The notes: generated from the letters alone by a model not told the origin. A stretch of DNA of 7,587 bases from Bacteroidales bacterium (GCA_029934875.1 JAOZLK010000083.1:3350-10936); one strand, 5' to 3'. Positions 1-6,213 are shown, numbered from the stretch's first letter. A program made the numbers and translations.

Positions 1-1206
1 GCAGTAAGCATTGTGTAAGTGGATGAGCGCCTGACTTTCAAAGGCCCCAATGGGCTTAATACCGTGGGTGGCCCATTTATTAATAATCTGATTTGATTCT
101 GCTTCCATCTCGAATAGAAGCCTGTTTCCCAGTAAGATGGCTGTATCATGATGCATGGAGTGTCCGTAAGCGAAGAGAAAGGGGACAAGCCCGTTGACGA
201 TCAAACCCAGGATGGCTTGTGGTCCCAAAACCTTTTTTAATTCATTCGAATTTTTCCCAAAGAGGTAATGGGTGTTCCAATAGGAGGAAGACTCCACCCT
301 CAGAAGTTGTTCAAGCTCTATCAGTGATGCTGTATCAAGTATTGACTCCAGTAATGGTAAGCGAGTATGGATAAGTGATGCAAATTGAGATATCCTCAAA
401 GTGGGGAATGAGGCAGGTCGCAGCCGCAGGAACTTCCACAGATGCCTGTCTATGGGGCCATTTCTGAACTTGTTAAGGTTTAATGAATAGCTCTTGTACA
501 GATCCCTTTCATAGGGCCCTTCCAGGTCCTTTTCATTCAGGAATCCGGCCTGACCAAATAGAATAGCTTCAATATGCTGGAGCTTATCTCTGTTTTCCAG
601 CAGCATATCAAGGGGAATCCCCTTAAGCGTCATTTCGAAGGGAAGGGAATTGAGAGGCTGGCCCATTGCAGCAGCCAGAACCAGGATGAGGGTTTCTTCC
701 CAATTACGCTTGCTAGAGAAACGAAGACCTGAAATGTATTTGCATTTCCCTTCCAGCCTTTCACCCTGGAGCTGGGTTAGCCAGCGTCTTAAGTGAACAT
801 TACTGATGGTATGGATATGATGGTGACAATGCAGCCAGGATTCGTTTTCCTCTTGCTCCCTGTAGAAGGGCTGAATATCGAGAAGTAGGGTGTCAACCCT
901 ACGGCCAAGGGAAGTAAAGCTGTCGGAATCTTCCTGGCTGACCACATGAAGAACTACATTGTTATATGCACCATCAAGATGATGACCATGTTTTTCCCAG
1001 TCCGAGCCTCTCAGGTGGACCTCCACATTTCCCGCCCAAATCGTTTCCCCGATCTTGATTTTTGCATTGAAAAAATCAGGACCTGCATTCAAGTTCTTTG
1101 TGCCCGCAGAGAAGATATTTACTTCCTTGCCACATGTGGTCTTCAGTTCATATTGCCTGAATAATCCCCTTTCCCAAATGAGCTGCAGCCTTTCCTCTTT
1201 TATCAT
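1..1206 (-). CDS. DUF2851 family protein, C-terminus cut by window edge
   Basis: The frame is open without a stop from an ATG at 1206 to the window edge, giving 402 codons. The N-terminus begins MIKEERLQLIWERGLF. It is followed by a conserved block at about residues 39-90 containing NAGPDFFNAKIKIG, WAGNVEVHL, SDWEKHGHH and NNVVLHVV. I recognise this block as DUF2851, a family of roughly 420 residues nearly restricted to Bacteroidota and of unknown function. The last visible residues, ESQALIHLHNAYC, match the usual end of the family, where a short Cys-containing tail follows. Only about 10-20 residues are therefore likely missing. There is no signal peptide or membrane segment, so the protein is probably cytoplasmic. 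No clear ribosome binding site precedes the ATG. The gene is divergent from the phosphatase gene, with a 74-base gap. A PD...ExH arrangement (Pro43-Asp44, Glu62-Val-His64) hints at a nuclease-like core, but that is inference. Confidence 0.9.
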   Translation of the reverse strand, partial: MIKEERLQLIWERGLFRQYELKTTCGKEVNIFSAGTKNLNAGPDFFNAKIKIGETIWAGNVEVHLRGSDWEKHGHHLDGAYNNVVLHVVSQEDSDSFTSLGRRVDTLLLDIQPFYREQEENESWLHCHHHIHTISNVHLRRWLTQLQGERLEGKCKYISGLRFSSKRNWEETLILVLAAAMGQPLNSLPFEMTLKGIPLDMLLENRDKLQHIEAILFGQAGFLNEKDLEGPYERDLYKSYSLNLNKFRNGPIDRHLWKFLRLRPASFPTLRISQFASLIHTRLPLLESILDTASLIELEQLLRVESSSYWNTHYLFGKNSNELKKVLGPQAILGLIVNGLVPFLFAYGHSMHHDTAILLGNRLLFEMEAESNQIINKWATHGIKPIGAFESQALIHLHNAYC

Positions 1207-1268
1207 AAATACACCGGTTTTACACTCAATTAATGTGAGGAGTAGAGGAAATATCGTCTGCGCTTTCC

Positions 1269-1276
1269 TATTTTTG
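1269..1276 (+). promoter_or_regulatory. Putative Bacteroidota -7 promoter box for the acid phosphatase gene
   Basis: TATTTTTG matches the Bacteroidota -7 consensus TAnnTTTG exactly. It ends four bases before the ATG at 1281, so transcription would begin at or next to the start codon. I see no TTTG-type -33 element 19-21 bases upstream, which weakens the call. Confidence 0.35.
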
Positions 1277-1280
1277 TCTT

Positions 1281-2060
1281 ATGAACAAGCAAATCATATG
1301 TGCAGGGATCGTATTCGCAATGATCTTCTCTGGCTGCCAGCCTGATGCTCAATCAAATAACCAGGAACATCTTCTTCAATCACTTACCTGGTTTCAGCAA
1401 TCTGCTGAGATGAAGGCAATCTATATTCAATCGTTCAATTGGGCCGGAAAGGTGATGATGGAAAAGTTGGAGCTGGAGTCAGAGCTTCCAATGGCCGTGG
1501 TGCTGGATATTGACGAAACGGTACTTGATAATTCGCCTCAGACGGCCCGGCAGGTAAGAGACGGTGTTCCTTTCAGTAATGAAATGTGGGATGAATGGTG
1601 CGGGCTGGCCCAGGCCGAAGCCTTGCCCGGGGCTTTGGAATTTACACTTAAGGCTGAGACCCTGGGTGTGGAGGTTTTTTACATTTCCAACAGGGGTATA
1701 CATCTTCTGGATGTGACACTTGAGAATCTGAATTCTACCGGCTTTCCCTATGCAGATGCCGGGCATGTACTTCTGAAAACAGATACTTCGGCAAAAGATG
1801 ACAGGCGGGCAAAAGTAAGGCAAAGCCACAATGTGGTCTTACTTATCGGCGATAACCTGGGTGATTTTACAGGAATATTTGACATGCGGCTGCATGGAGC
1901 CGATTCAGAGAATGTTCTTGCACATCGCGAATCCTTTGGTTTTGAATATATAATTCTTCCAAATCCGCTCTATGGCGGGTGGGAAAAAGAATTCAGAGGT
2001 GAATCGCCCGAGGAAACCAGGCTTAACAAAATGGATGCCCTGGTAAGCTACCAGCGCTAA
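1281..2060 (+). CDS. Class C acid phosphatase / 5'-nucleotidase, lipoprotein e(P4) family
   Basis: This is a 259-residue HAD-superfamily phosphohydrolase. The N-terminus MNKQIICAGIVFAMIFSGC is a short lipoprotein signal peptide with a lipobox ending at Cys19. This supports the 1281 start and places the enzyme on a membrane facing the periplasm or cell surface. HAD motif I is LDIDETVLDN, with nucleophile Asp76 and acid/base Asp78. Motif II is ISNRG (residues 135-139). Lysines 172 and 178 are candidates for motif III. Motif IV is GDNLGDF (190-196). The late PNPLYGGWE (227-235) is typical of the e(P4) group. Known members remove phosphate from nucleoside monophosphates, and Haemophilus e(P4) acts on NMN during NAD scavenging. 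The exact substrate here is not evident from sequence. The length is close to the usual 250-280 residues. The stop codon overlaps that of the convergent barrel gene. Confidence 0.93.
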   Translation: MNKQIICAGIVFAMIFSGCQPDAQSNNQEHLLQSLTWFQQSAEMKAIYIQSFNWAGKVMMEKLELESELPMAVVLDIDETVLDNSPQTARQVRDGVPFSNEMWDEWCGLAQAEALPGALEFTLKAETLGVEVFYISNRGIHLLDVTLENLNSTGFPYADAGHVLLKTDTSAKDDRRAKVRQSHNVVLLIGDNLGDFTGIFDMRLHGADSENVLAHRESFGFEYIILPNPLYGGWEKEFRGESPEETRLNKMDALVSYQR

Positions 2061-2779
2061 AAAGCGTAGGCAAGTCCGACCATAATATCAACCGTTCTTA
2101 CATAAAAGTCGGCCTGCAGGGGAGGTACATCAGTTGCTAAGCCCTCGAAAAGGTCAAATTTGTATTCAAATTGGGCGCGGGCCTGGCTGAAATCAACACC
2201 TAATTTCAGGGCCAGATTCTCGTTAAGTTTAAACCTGAATCCTCCTCCAGTAGTAAAGCCAAATGATACACTGCTGCCACTTACCACCGAGTGTATTTCA
2301 TTTCCATCCCAGGATATCAAAAGTTCCTGATCCGGGGGTCTTAGAATCGTTACTCCGCCCAGAAGCCTGAGATCAAAATAAATTTTCTGTGTCAGCCTGG
2401 CCGAAAAATGGGGTCCCAGGTACAATGATATATTATTCCAGAAACCTTTTCCATACAGTTTTTCGGCATAATCAGGAATTTCCTCGAAATCAGCATAAGG
2501 CTCTACGTAGTCGATCATGTCCTGCATCAGGGAGTCGCTTATAGCATAATTGGATCCAAAAGAGAAAGAACCACCGATACCAAGGTAACTGGTCGGGAAA
2601 TAACCCGCATCAAATTTGATAGCCCCTCCTGTTTTGGCATAGCCACTGGAGGAAAGGTCTCCTGTTTCACTATAGCCACCCTGGGGCAATGCTGCTCCGA
2701 AGGACAAGCTTGCAAAATTCTGCTGACCATACATCGAGGCACTCAGGAAGAGCACCAAAACCCATACAAATTTTCTCAT
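2057..2779 (-). CDS. Outer-membrane beta-barrel protein
   Basis: From the ATG at 2779 this encodes about 240 residues, beginning MRKFVWVLVLFLSASMYGQQ. That is a clear Sec signal peptide with likely cleavage near Gly-Gln. The mature part has alternating aromatic/polar strands rich in Gly and Ser, for example FASLSFGAALPQGG, SYLGIGGSFSFGSN and VSFGFTTGGGFRFKLNENLALKLG. It ends in AYAF, and a C-terminal Phe is a classic outer-membrane barrel signal. It resembles the small OmpA-barrel / PorT-like domain common in Bacteroidota, but I cannot assign a specific function. The start is ambiguous: four ATG codons lie in a row (2779-2788), preceded by a GTG (2791), so the N-terminus could carry up to four extra Met residues. 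The gene lies 32-44 bases after the arginine deiminase gene on the same strand. Its TAG stop shares bases with the TAA of the convergent phosphatase. Confidence 0.85.
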   Translation of the reverse strand: MRKFVWVLVLFLSASMYGQQNFASLSFGAALPQGGYSETGDLSSSGYAKTGGAIKFDAGYFPTSYLGIGGSFSFGSNYAISDSLMQDMIDYVEPYADFEEIPDYAEKLYGKGFWNNISLYLGPHFSARLTQKIYFDLRLLGGVTILRPPDQELLISWDGNEIHSVVSGSSVSFGFTTGGGFRFKLNENLALKLGVDFSQARAQFEYKFDLFEGLATDVPPLQADFYVRTVDIMVGLAYAF

Positions 2780-2801
2780 CATCATCATCACGTATTTAGG
2801 T

Positions 2802-2809
2802 CAAAAATA
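2802..2809 (-). promoter_or_regulatory. Putative -7 promoter box before the beta-barrel gene
   Basis: On the minus strand the bases read TATTTTTG, an exact match to TAnnTTTG and identical to the box at 1269-1276. It lies in the short gap after the arginine deiminase stop, 10 to 22 bases before the possible barrel start codons. No good -33 element is visible. The barrel gene may have its own promoter as well as read-through from upstream. Confidence 0.35.
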
Positions 2810-2823
2810 GCAAAAATTTTATA

Positions 2824-4071
2824 CTAAAGAGGCTTTCGACTGAAGGGCATTGTCATGCACCGGACGCCACCGCCTCCCCGGGAAAGTTCAGCCCCATCGA
2901 TTGTAATTACACACTTTCCATATCCATTAAGGTCAACTTTTCCATCGCTTACATCCCTGGCCTTAAAAATCTCGTAGCCCGACTGGTTCAGGTTCTCAAG
3001 GGTGTTTACGTTCCGGTTGTACCCAATAATCTTACCCGGGCCAATCGCAAAGAAATTTGCACCGCTGTGCCATTGTTCCCGCTCCTGGACCATGGTATCG
3101 TTCTTTCCGCCACAATATGAAGGTTTCAGGTCCATTCCCAGGGAAGAAAGGGCCGAAACCAGGTTATCCACATTGTTGATTGAAACCACCTTCCCATTCT
3201 CTACATCAATTTGGATGGTCTGATACTTGTTGGATTTCATGATCAGCGGTTCGAAGACCATGCAGGAGTCCCTGTCCAGGATGGTAAAAACCATATCCAG
3301 GTGAATGAAAGATTCGGGCGATGAAGGCAGCTCCTGAACCAGGATATGATGCTTCTCTCTTTTCCCCCTTATCATCTTGGTAATGAAATCGATCCCCTGG
3401 GAGCTGGTACGAGTACCCAGTCCAACAACTGTGATGTTTTCAGAGGCAATGATGATGTCTCCCCCCTCAATTGAGAGACTCGATCTTTCCTTTTGCTCTT
3501 CAGCCGGGTTGATGGTTTTCGCCCGAAACATGGGGTGGTAATCAAAAATAGCCTGCATAATCAATGCTTCCCTGTCGCGAACCCGGTTTGCCATCCTGGC
3601 AATCAGTACCCTGTCGCCCATCGCAATGGACGAATCACGTGTAAAGAAGAAGTTGTGAAGCGGTCTTAAGGAAAAATATTCGTTGCTCAGGTAACCTGTA
3701 AGGGAAGTCCTTTCCATCGGGATTCCCTGGATAAGTTTAACAGCAAGATTTTTTTCATTGATCTCCAGCAGTTTGTCGATTAATTCGGGATGTCCCTCAT
3801 TATAACAGGCCTTTTTAATAATCCTTTCCCTGATCTCGGAGGAGCGTAAAATATCCTTTAAGAGATCTTCTACCCGGTAAGAGGGGACCAGCTTTTGAAG
3901 CAGGCACTCCAGTTGTGTGTATTCCTTTCGGGCTACTGAAAGATTCAGGATGTCACTGTAAAGTGCCCGCTCCGCATTTTTTGGGGTCATGTTTTCCACC
4001 TCCGGGCCGGGAGGATGCAAAATGACCCCTTGAAGATCACCTATCTCTGAATATAGCTGGATAGCAGGCAT
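2824..4071 (-). CDS. arcA: Arginine deiminase family protein
   Basis: This 415-residue cytoplasmic enzyme belongs to the guanidine-modifying (GME/pentein) superfamily, arginine deiminase branch. The typical reaction is L-arginine + water to citrulline + ammonia. The opening IQLYSEIGDLQGVILHPPGP matches the family. Active-site segments are in order: FFTRDSS with Asp146; IEGGD at 201-205 with Glu202; FIHLDMVFT with His257 and Asp259; and RGGGGVRCMTMPF with nucleophile Cys405. All core catalytic residues are present and the length is normal (about 400-420). Differences from common signatures are RDSS instead of RDPS, HLDM instead of HLDT, and Gly where Pseudomonas ADI has a substrate-binding Arg five residues before the Cys. 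No arcB (carbamoyltransferase), arcC (carbamate kinase) or arcD (antiporter) is nearby, so an energy-yielding ADI pathway is not shown here. The ATG at 4071 is the natural start. The gap to the upstream CDGSH gene is 29 bases. Confidence 0.88.
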   Translation of the reverse strand: MPAIQLYSEIGDLQGVILHPPGPEVENMTPKNAERALYSDILNLSVARKEYTQLECLLQKLVPSYRVEDLLKDILRSSEIRERIIKKACYNEGHPELIDKLLEINEKNLAVKLIQGIPMERTSLTGYLSNEYFSLRPLHNFFFTRDSSIAMGDRVLIARMANRVRDREALIMQAIFDYHPMFRAKTINPAEEQKERSSLSIEGGDIIIASENITVVGLGTRTSSQGIDFITKMIRGKREKHHILVQELPSSPESFIHLDMVFTILDRDSCMVFEPLIMKSNKYQTIQIDVENGKVVSINNVDNLVSALSSLGMDLKPSYCGGKNDTMVQEREQWHSGANFFAIGPGKIIGYNRNVNTLENLNQSGYEIFKARDVSDGKVDLNGYGKCVITIDGAELSRGGGGVRCMTMPFSRKPL

Positions 4072-4075
4072 GGGC

Positions 4076-4083
4076 CAAAGTTA
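4076..4083 (-). promoter_or_regulatory. Putative -7 promoter box before the arginine deiminase gene
   Basis: The minus strand reads TAACTTTG, an exact match to TAnnTTTG, ending four bases before the ATG at 4071. It lies in the 29-base gap after the CDGSH gene. No TTTG-type -33 element is found at the expected distance. If active, it would give an almost leaderless transcript. Confidence 0.35.
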
Positions 4084-4100
4084 ATAGAAATCCTGCAGGA

Positions 4101-4280
4101 TTATTCGGAAAATCCGTTCCGTTTATGGGAGCTGTCACAATAGGGCTTGTTCTTTGATTCACCGCAGCGGCAAAGAAAAACCGGTTCTTCCCTGGCAATG
4201 ATCCTTCCTGTGGAGTCGGCGATCCTGAAGAATCCGGTAATTTCAAGCGGACCTCCCGCGATGATTTTAAAGCGTGTCAT
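4101..4280 (-). CDS. Stand-alone CDGSH-type iron-sulfur protein
   Basis: This small protein has 59 residues from the ATG at 4280. It carries the CDGSH signature CRCGESKNKPYCDSSH, with three Cys (37, 39, 48) and His52. These are the 3Cys-1His ligands that hold a redox-active 2Fe-2S cluster in mitoNEET-like proteins. The N-terminal half (FKIIAGGPLEITGFFRI) matches the usual beta-strand lead-in of bacterial CDGSH proteins. A GTG at 4313 would add 11 residues, but those bases encode the end of the upstream gene and the added residues do not resemble the family. The ATG at 4280 has a GGA nine bases upstream and overlaps the upstream stop by 14 bases, which suggests translational coupling. The protein aligns along its length with the C-terminal domain of the upstream fusion, so the pair probably arose by duplication. 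The specific role (electron transfer or cluster transfer) is unknown. Confidence 0.88.
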   Translation of the reverse strand: MTRFKIIAGGPLEITGFFRIADSTGRIIAREEPVFLCRCGESKNKPYCDSSHKRNGFSE

Positions 4281-4791
4281 CTGTAAATCCAATTTTGCGA
4301 TGAGTTCCGTCACAGTAGGGCATATTCTTTGAATTTCCGCACCTGCAGAATGAGGTCATGATGCTGGGCTTCAGTTCATCACCGTCCTTCCCGAGAATCT
4401 TGAAATTGCCCTCAACAACAATGGGGCCGTCCTTCATGATTCTAATGTTGCTTGGTTTGATCCTTTCTTGCTGGGGCTTAGCCTTCTCCTCCTCTGGTCC
4501 TGTCAGGGTTTGAGGGTTCTCCTCCTCCCTGGTCACCTCTCTCTGGGCCAATCTCTCACTCTCGCTAAGATCCTTGTTATATTTCCAGATTATGGCCTGG
4601 GTGGGACATTTATTAACTACTTCAGCGATTTTTCGGCTTGGTGCTCCTTCCATATTTACCCAGGGTCTTCTCCCGGGATTAAATACCTCGATCAATTCCC
4701 TGAAGCAGGTGGTTGCATGGATGCATTTGGAGGGTATCCAGAACACGGTAATCTCACCATTTGTGTATTGTCTGTTCCGGGGATCATTCAT
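4267..4791 (-). CDS. YjdI-type 4Fe-4S domain fused to a CDGSH iron-sulfur domain
   Basis: This 174-residue protein (ATG at 4791) has two iron-sulfur modules. Residues about 7-71 form a Fer4_19/YjdI-like domain. It starts YTNGEITVFWIPSKCIHATTC (Cys23, Cys29, with His25 between), continues through FNPGRRPWV, and ends at NKCPTQAI with Cys62. Residues about 75-112 are a charged Glu/Lys/Gln-rich linker, probably disordered. Residues about 115-170 are a CDGSH domain with FCRCGNSKNMPYCDGTH (Cys149, Cys151, Cys160, His164), which would bind 2Fe-2S. Only three Cys are visible in the first domain, so a fourth ligand would have to be His25, another residue or a partner. A GTG at 4848 would extend the protein by 19 residues. 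I prefer 4791 because homologues, as I recall them, begin just before the YTNGE segment and neither start has a strong ribosome binding site. The gene overlaps the downstream CDGSH gene. It is likely cytoplasmic, with no signal peptide. Confidence 0.88.
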   Translation of the reverse strand: MNDPRNRQYTNGEITVFWIPSKCIHATTCFRELIEVFNPGRRPWVNMEGAPSRKIAEVVNKCPTQAIIWKYNKDLSESERLAQREVTREEENPQTLTGPEEEKAKPQQERIKPSNIRIMKDGPIVVEGNFKILGKDGDELKPSIMTSFCRCGNSKNMPYCDGTHRKIGFTDDTL

Positions 4792-4883
4792 AAATCGTTC
4801 TTCTTCTGGTTCAGCATTTAAAAACAATTCTATTGGGCGAATGTTCACCGGGATTTATATCAGCCTTAAAATAGCTTTATTGT

Positions 4884-5504
4884 CTAAAGAAAGCCGGCTT
4901 CGATGCCTCTTACTATATCTTCTATTTTTGCATCTTCACCTTCCGGATTATACTTGGCTTTCAGATTGTTGCCAAAAATGCGGGCAATGCCCTGCCAGAG
5001 AAAGGCTGAGAATCCTCCCTTCAAATCCTTGATCACTTCGTAGGAAGTTTGTCCTGTCTCTCTGTCGATGAGCTTCACCAGGATGATTCCCTGGGTGATG
5101 GTAAGTTTTCTGAGGTCCTTTTCAAATTCATTCATAATCTCCTTCTCAGCCTGCTTAATATACTCCTTTTGTTCGGCTTCACTCTGAAGCTTCAAAAGTT
5201 CTTCATCAAGTTGCTTTAGTTTTATGGCAGCAATCCTGGAATAGGGGTAAGCTTTCTTTACATTTCTCACAAGTCTTTTGTCTCTCCTTTTATAGCTCAG
5301 GTAATCGAAATCGGAGCTTTTATAGATACGCACCTCTTCCAGTTCAACTATAGGTATGGTATCATTCCCATCGATAATTGCCCTGGTCACATGAATGCTG
5401 TCAGGATTAATATCCTGGGAAAAAACAGGATTTTGCCAGAGCAGAAGTATGCAAACAGGCAGCAGATATTTGAATATGAAATTCAAGTATGAAAGATCAA
5501 TCAA
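4884..5504 (-). CDS. DUF4294 family secreted protein, TTG start
   Basis: This is a 206-residue protein. A hydrophobic N-terminus (about residues 7-29, YLNFIFKYLLPVCILLLW, then FSQ) looks like a Sec signal peptide cleaved near Gln30, so the mature protein is probably periplasmic or envelope-associated. The core at about residues 85-200 matches DUF4294, a Bacteroidota family of unknown function. Diagnostic segments are AYPYSRIAAIKLKQL, LTITQGIILVKLIDRETG, TSYEVIKDLKGGFSAFLWQ, and KYNPEGEDAKIEDIVR near the end. The stretch 97-132 is rich in Glu, Lys and Gln and is probably helical. No ATG precedes the core: an in-frame TAG lies at 5514-5516 and the first usable start is TTG at 5504. An AGGAA at 5511-5515 stands six bases before it, a good Shine-Dalgarno match. 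The gap to elbB upstream is 22 bases, suggesting co-transcription. Confidence 0.87.
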   Translation of the reverse strand: MIDLSYLNFIFKYLLPVCILLLWQNPVFSQDINPDSIHVTRAIIDGNDTIPIVELEEVRIYKSSDFDYLSYKRRDKRLVRNVKKAYPYSRIAAIKLKQLDEELLKLQSEAEQKEYIKQAEKEIMNEFEKDLRKLTITQGIILVKLIDRETGQTSYEVIKDLKGGFSAFLWQGIARIFGNNLKAKYNPEGEDAKIEDIVRGIEAGFL

Positions 5505-5515
5505 AAACCGTTCCT
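5505..5515 (-). promoter_or_regulatory. Shine-Dalgarno site deciding a TTG start
   Basis: On the minus strand AGGAA is followed by a six-base spacer and then TTG at 5504. Because the upstream in-frame stop overlaps this site, it effectively fixes the start of the DUF4294 gene. It is stronger than the initiation context of most other genes in this window. Confidence 0.6.
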
Positions 5516-5526
5516 AAATATTGAAT

Positions 5527-6177
5527 CTATTTCATCATTTCCAGCATTGCACTCACCACATTATCTGCTCCATTTGCAATCTGGTCGATGTTTGCATCAA
5601 GCATGTAACAGGGAGTTGTGACTACTTTGTATGAGCTGTCCAGAACCACTTCGCCATGAGTGGCTTTTACATGAGTGGCACCTACAGATTCCATTGCCTG
5701 TGCGGTTCCATCGTCATCTCCAATGGTGAGCTGAACATTTCCCAGGATTTTAGCCAGGATCACTGGAGAAATACACAGGGCCCCGATTGGTTTATTTTGC
5801 TCCACCATCCCTTTGATGGCATCCTCTACCTCCGGTAAAACGGATGCTTCAGCACCGTCAAAAGCCCAGCTACAAAGGTTTTTAGCTGCGCCGAAACCTC
5901 CCGGAAACAAGAGGCCGTCAAACTTGTCCGGAGTAAAGAGCTTGAGGTCCAGGGCTTCTCCTCTGGCAATCCGTGCCGATTCCACCAATACATTTCTCGT
6001 TTCATTCATCTCCTCTCCATTGAGGTGATTGATTACATGGTGCTGGTCCACATCCGGAGCAAATACCTTGTAGGATCCTCCTTTCCGGGAAATGGCAAGC
6101 ATGCTTAGAGTGGCTTCATGGATCTCGGCTCCGTCAAATACGCCGCATCCGGATAAAACTATTGCAAATTTTTTCAT
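5527..6177 (-). CDS. elbB: ElbB, DJ-1/GATase1-like glyoxalase
   Basis: This 216-residue protein is full length for ElbB (about 217). It belongs to the DJ-1/PfpI/GATase1-like superfamily and begins MKKFAIVLSGCGVFDGAEIHE. It has the family's characteristic blocks VFAPDVDQHHVINHL, GEEMNETRNVLVESARIARG and GLLFPGGFGAAKNL. The nucleophile elbow is GALCISP with Cys135, and an early conserved Glu lies in AEIHE. The E. coli homologue was linked to isoprenoid (lycopene) yield and reported to have glyoxalase activity. The physiological substrate is unsettled, so detoxifying reactive dicarbonyls is only a likely role. The protein is cytoplasmic with no signal peptide. The ATG at 6177 lies 36 bases from the divergent thpR start. 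It appears to be the first gene of the minus-strand run, with DUF4294 following after 22 bases. No consensus promoter box is visible in the short divergent gap on this strand. Confidence 0.94.
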   Translation of the reverse strand: MKKFAIVLSGCGVFDGAEIHEATLSMLAISRKGGSYKVFAPDVDQHHVINHLNGEEMNETRNVLVESARIARGEALDLKLFTPDKFDGLLFPGGFGAAKNLCSWAFDGAEASVLPEVEDAIKGMVEQNKPIGALCISPVILAKILGNVQLTIGDDDGTAQAMESVGATHVKATHGEVVLDSSYKVVTTPCYMLDANIDQIANGADNVVSAMLEMMK

Positions 6178-6213
6178 AAGGCTTGGATTTGATATTTTTA
6201 CAGAGACTAATTT

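Noticed and set aside
946..1345. Plus-strand open frames opposite the start of the DUF2851 gene
   Set aside because: Their translations resemble no family and lie antisense to a well-conserved DUF2851 N-terminus, so they are shadows.
2055..2066. Hairpin as an intrinsic terminator
   Set aside because: The stem is only 4-5 base pairs and neither strand has a following U-tract, so it was not annotated as a terminator.
4281..4313. Longer GTG start at 4313 for the stand-alone CDGSH protein
   Set aside because: The extra residues are encoded by the 3' end of the upstream fusion gene and do not fit the family. The ATG at 4280 matches the expected N-terminus.
4792..4848. GTG start at 4848 for the YjdI-CDGSH fusion
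   Set aside because: It adds 19 residues with no visible conserved content and no ribosome binding site. The ATG at 4791 sits just before the domain. It is not fully excluded.
4468..5032. Plus-strand open frames across the iron-sulfur and DUF4294 genes
   Set aside because: They are antisense to recognisable conserved domains, and their products have no domain-like content.
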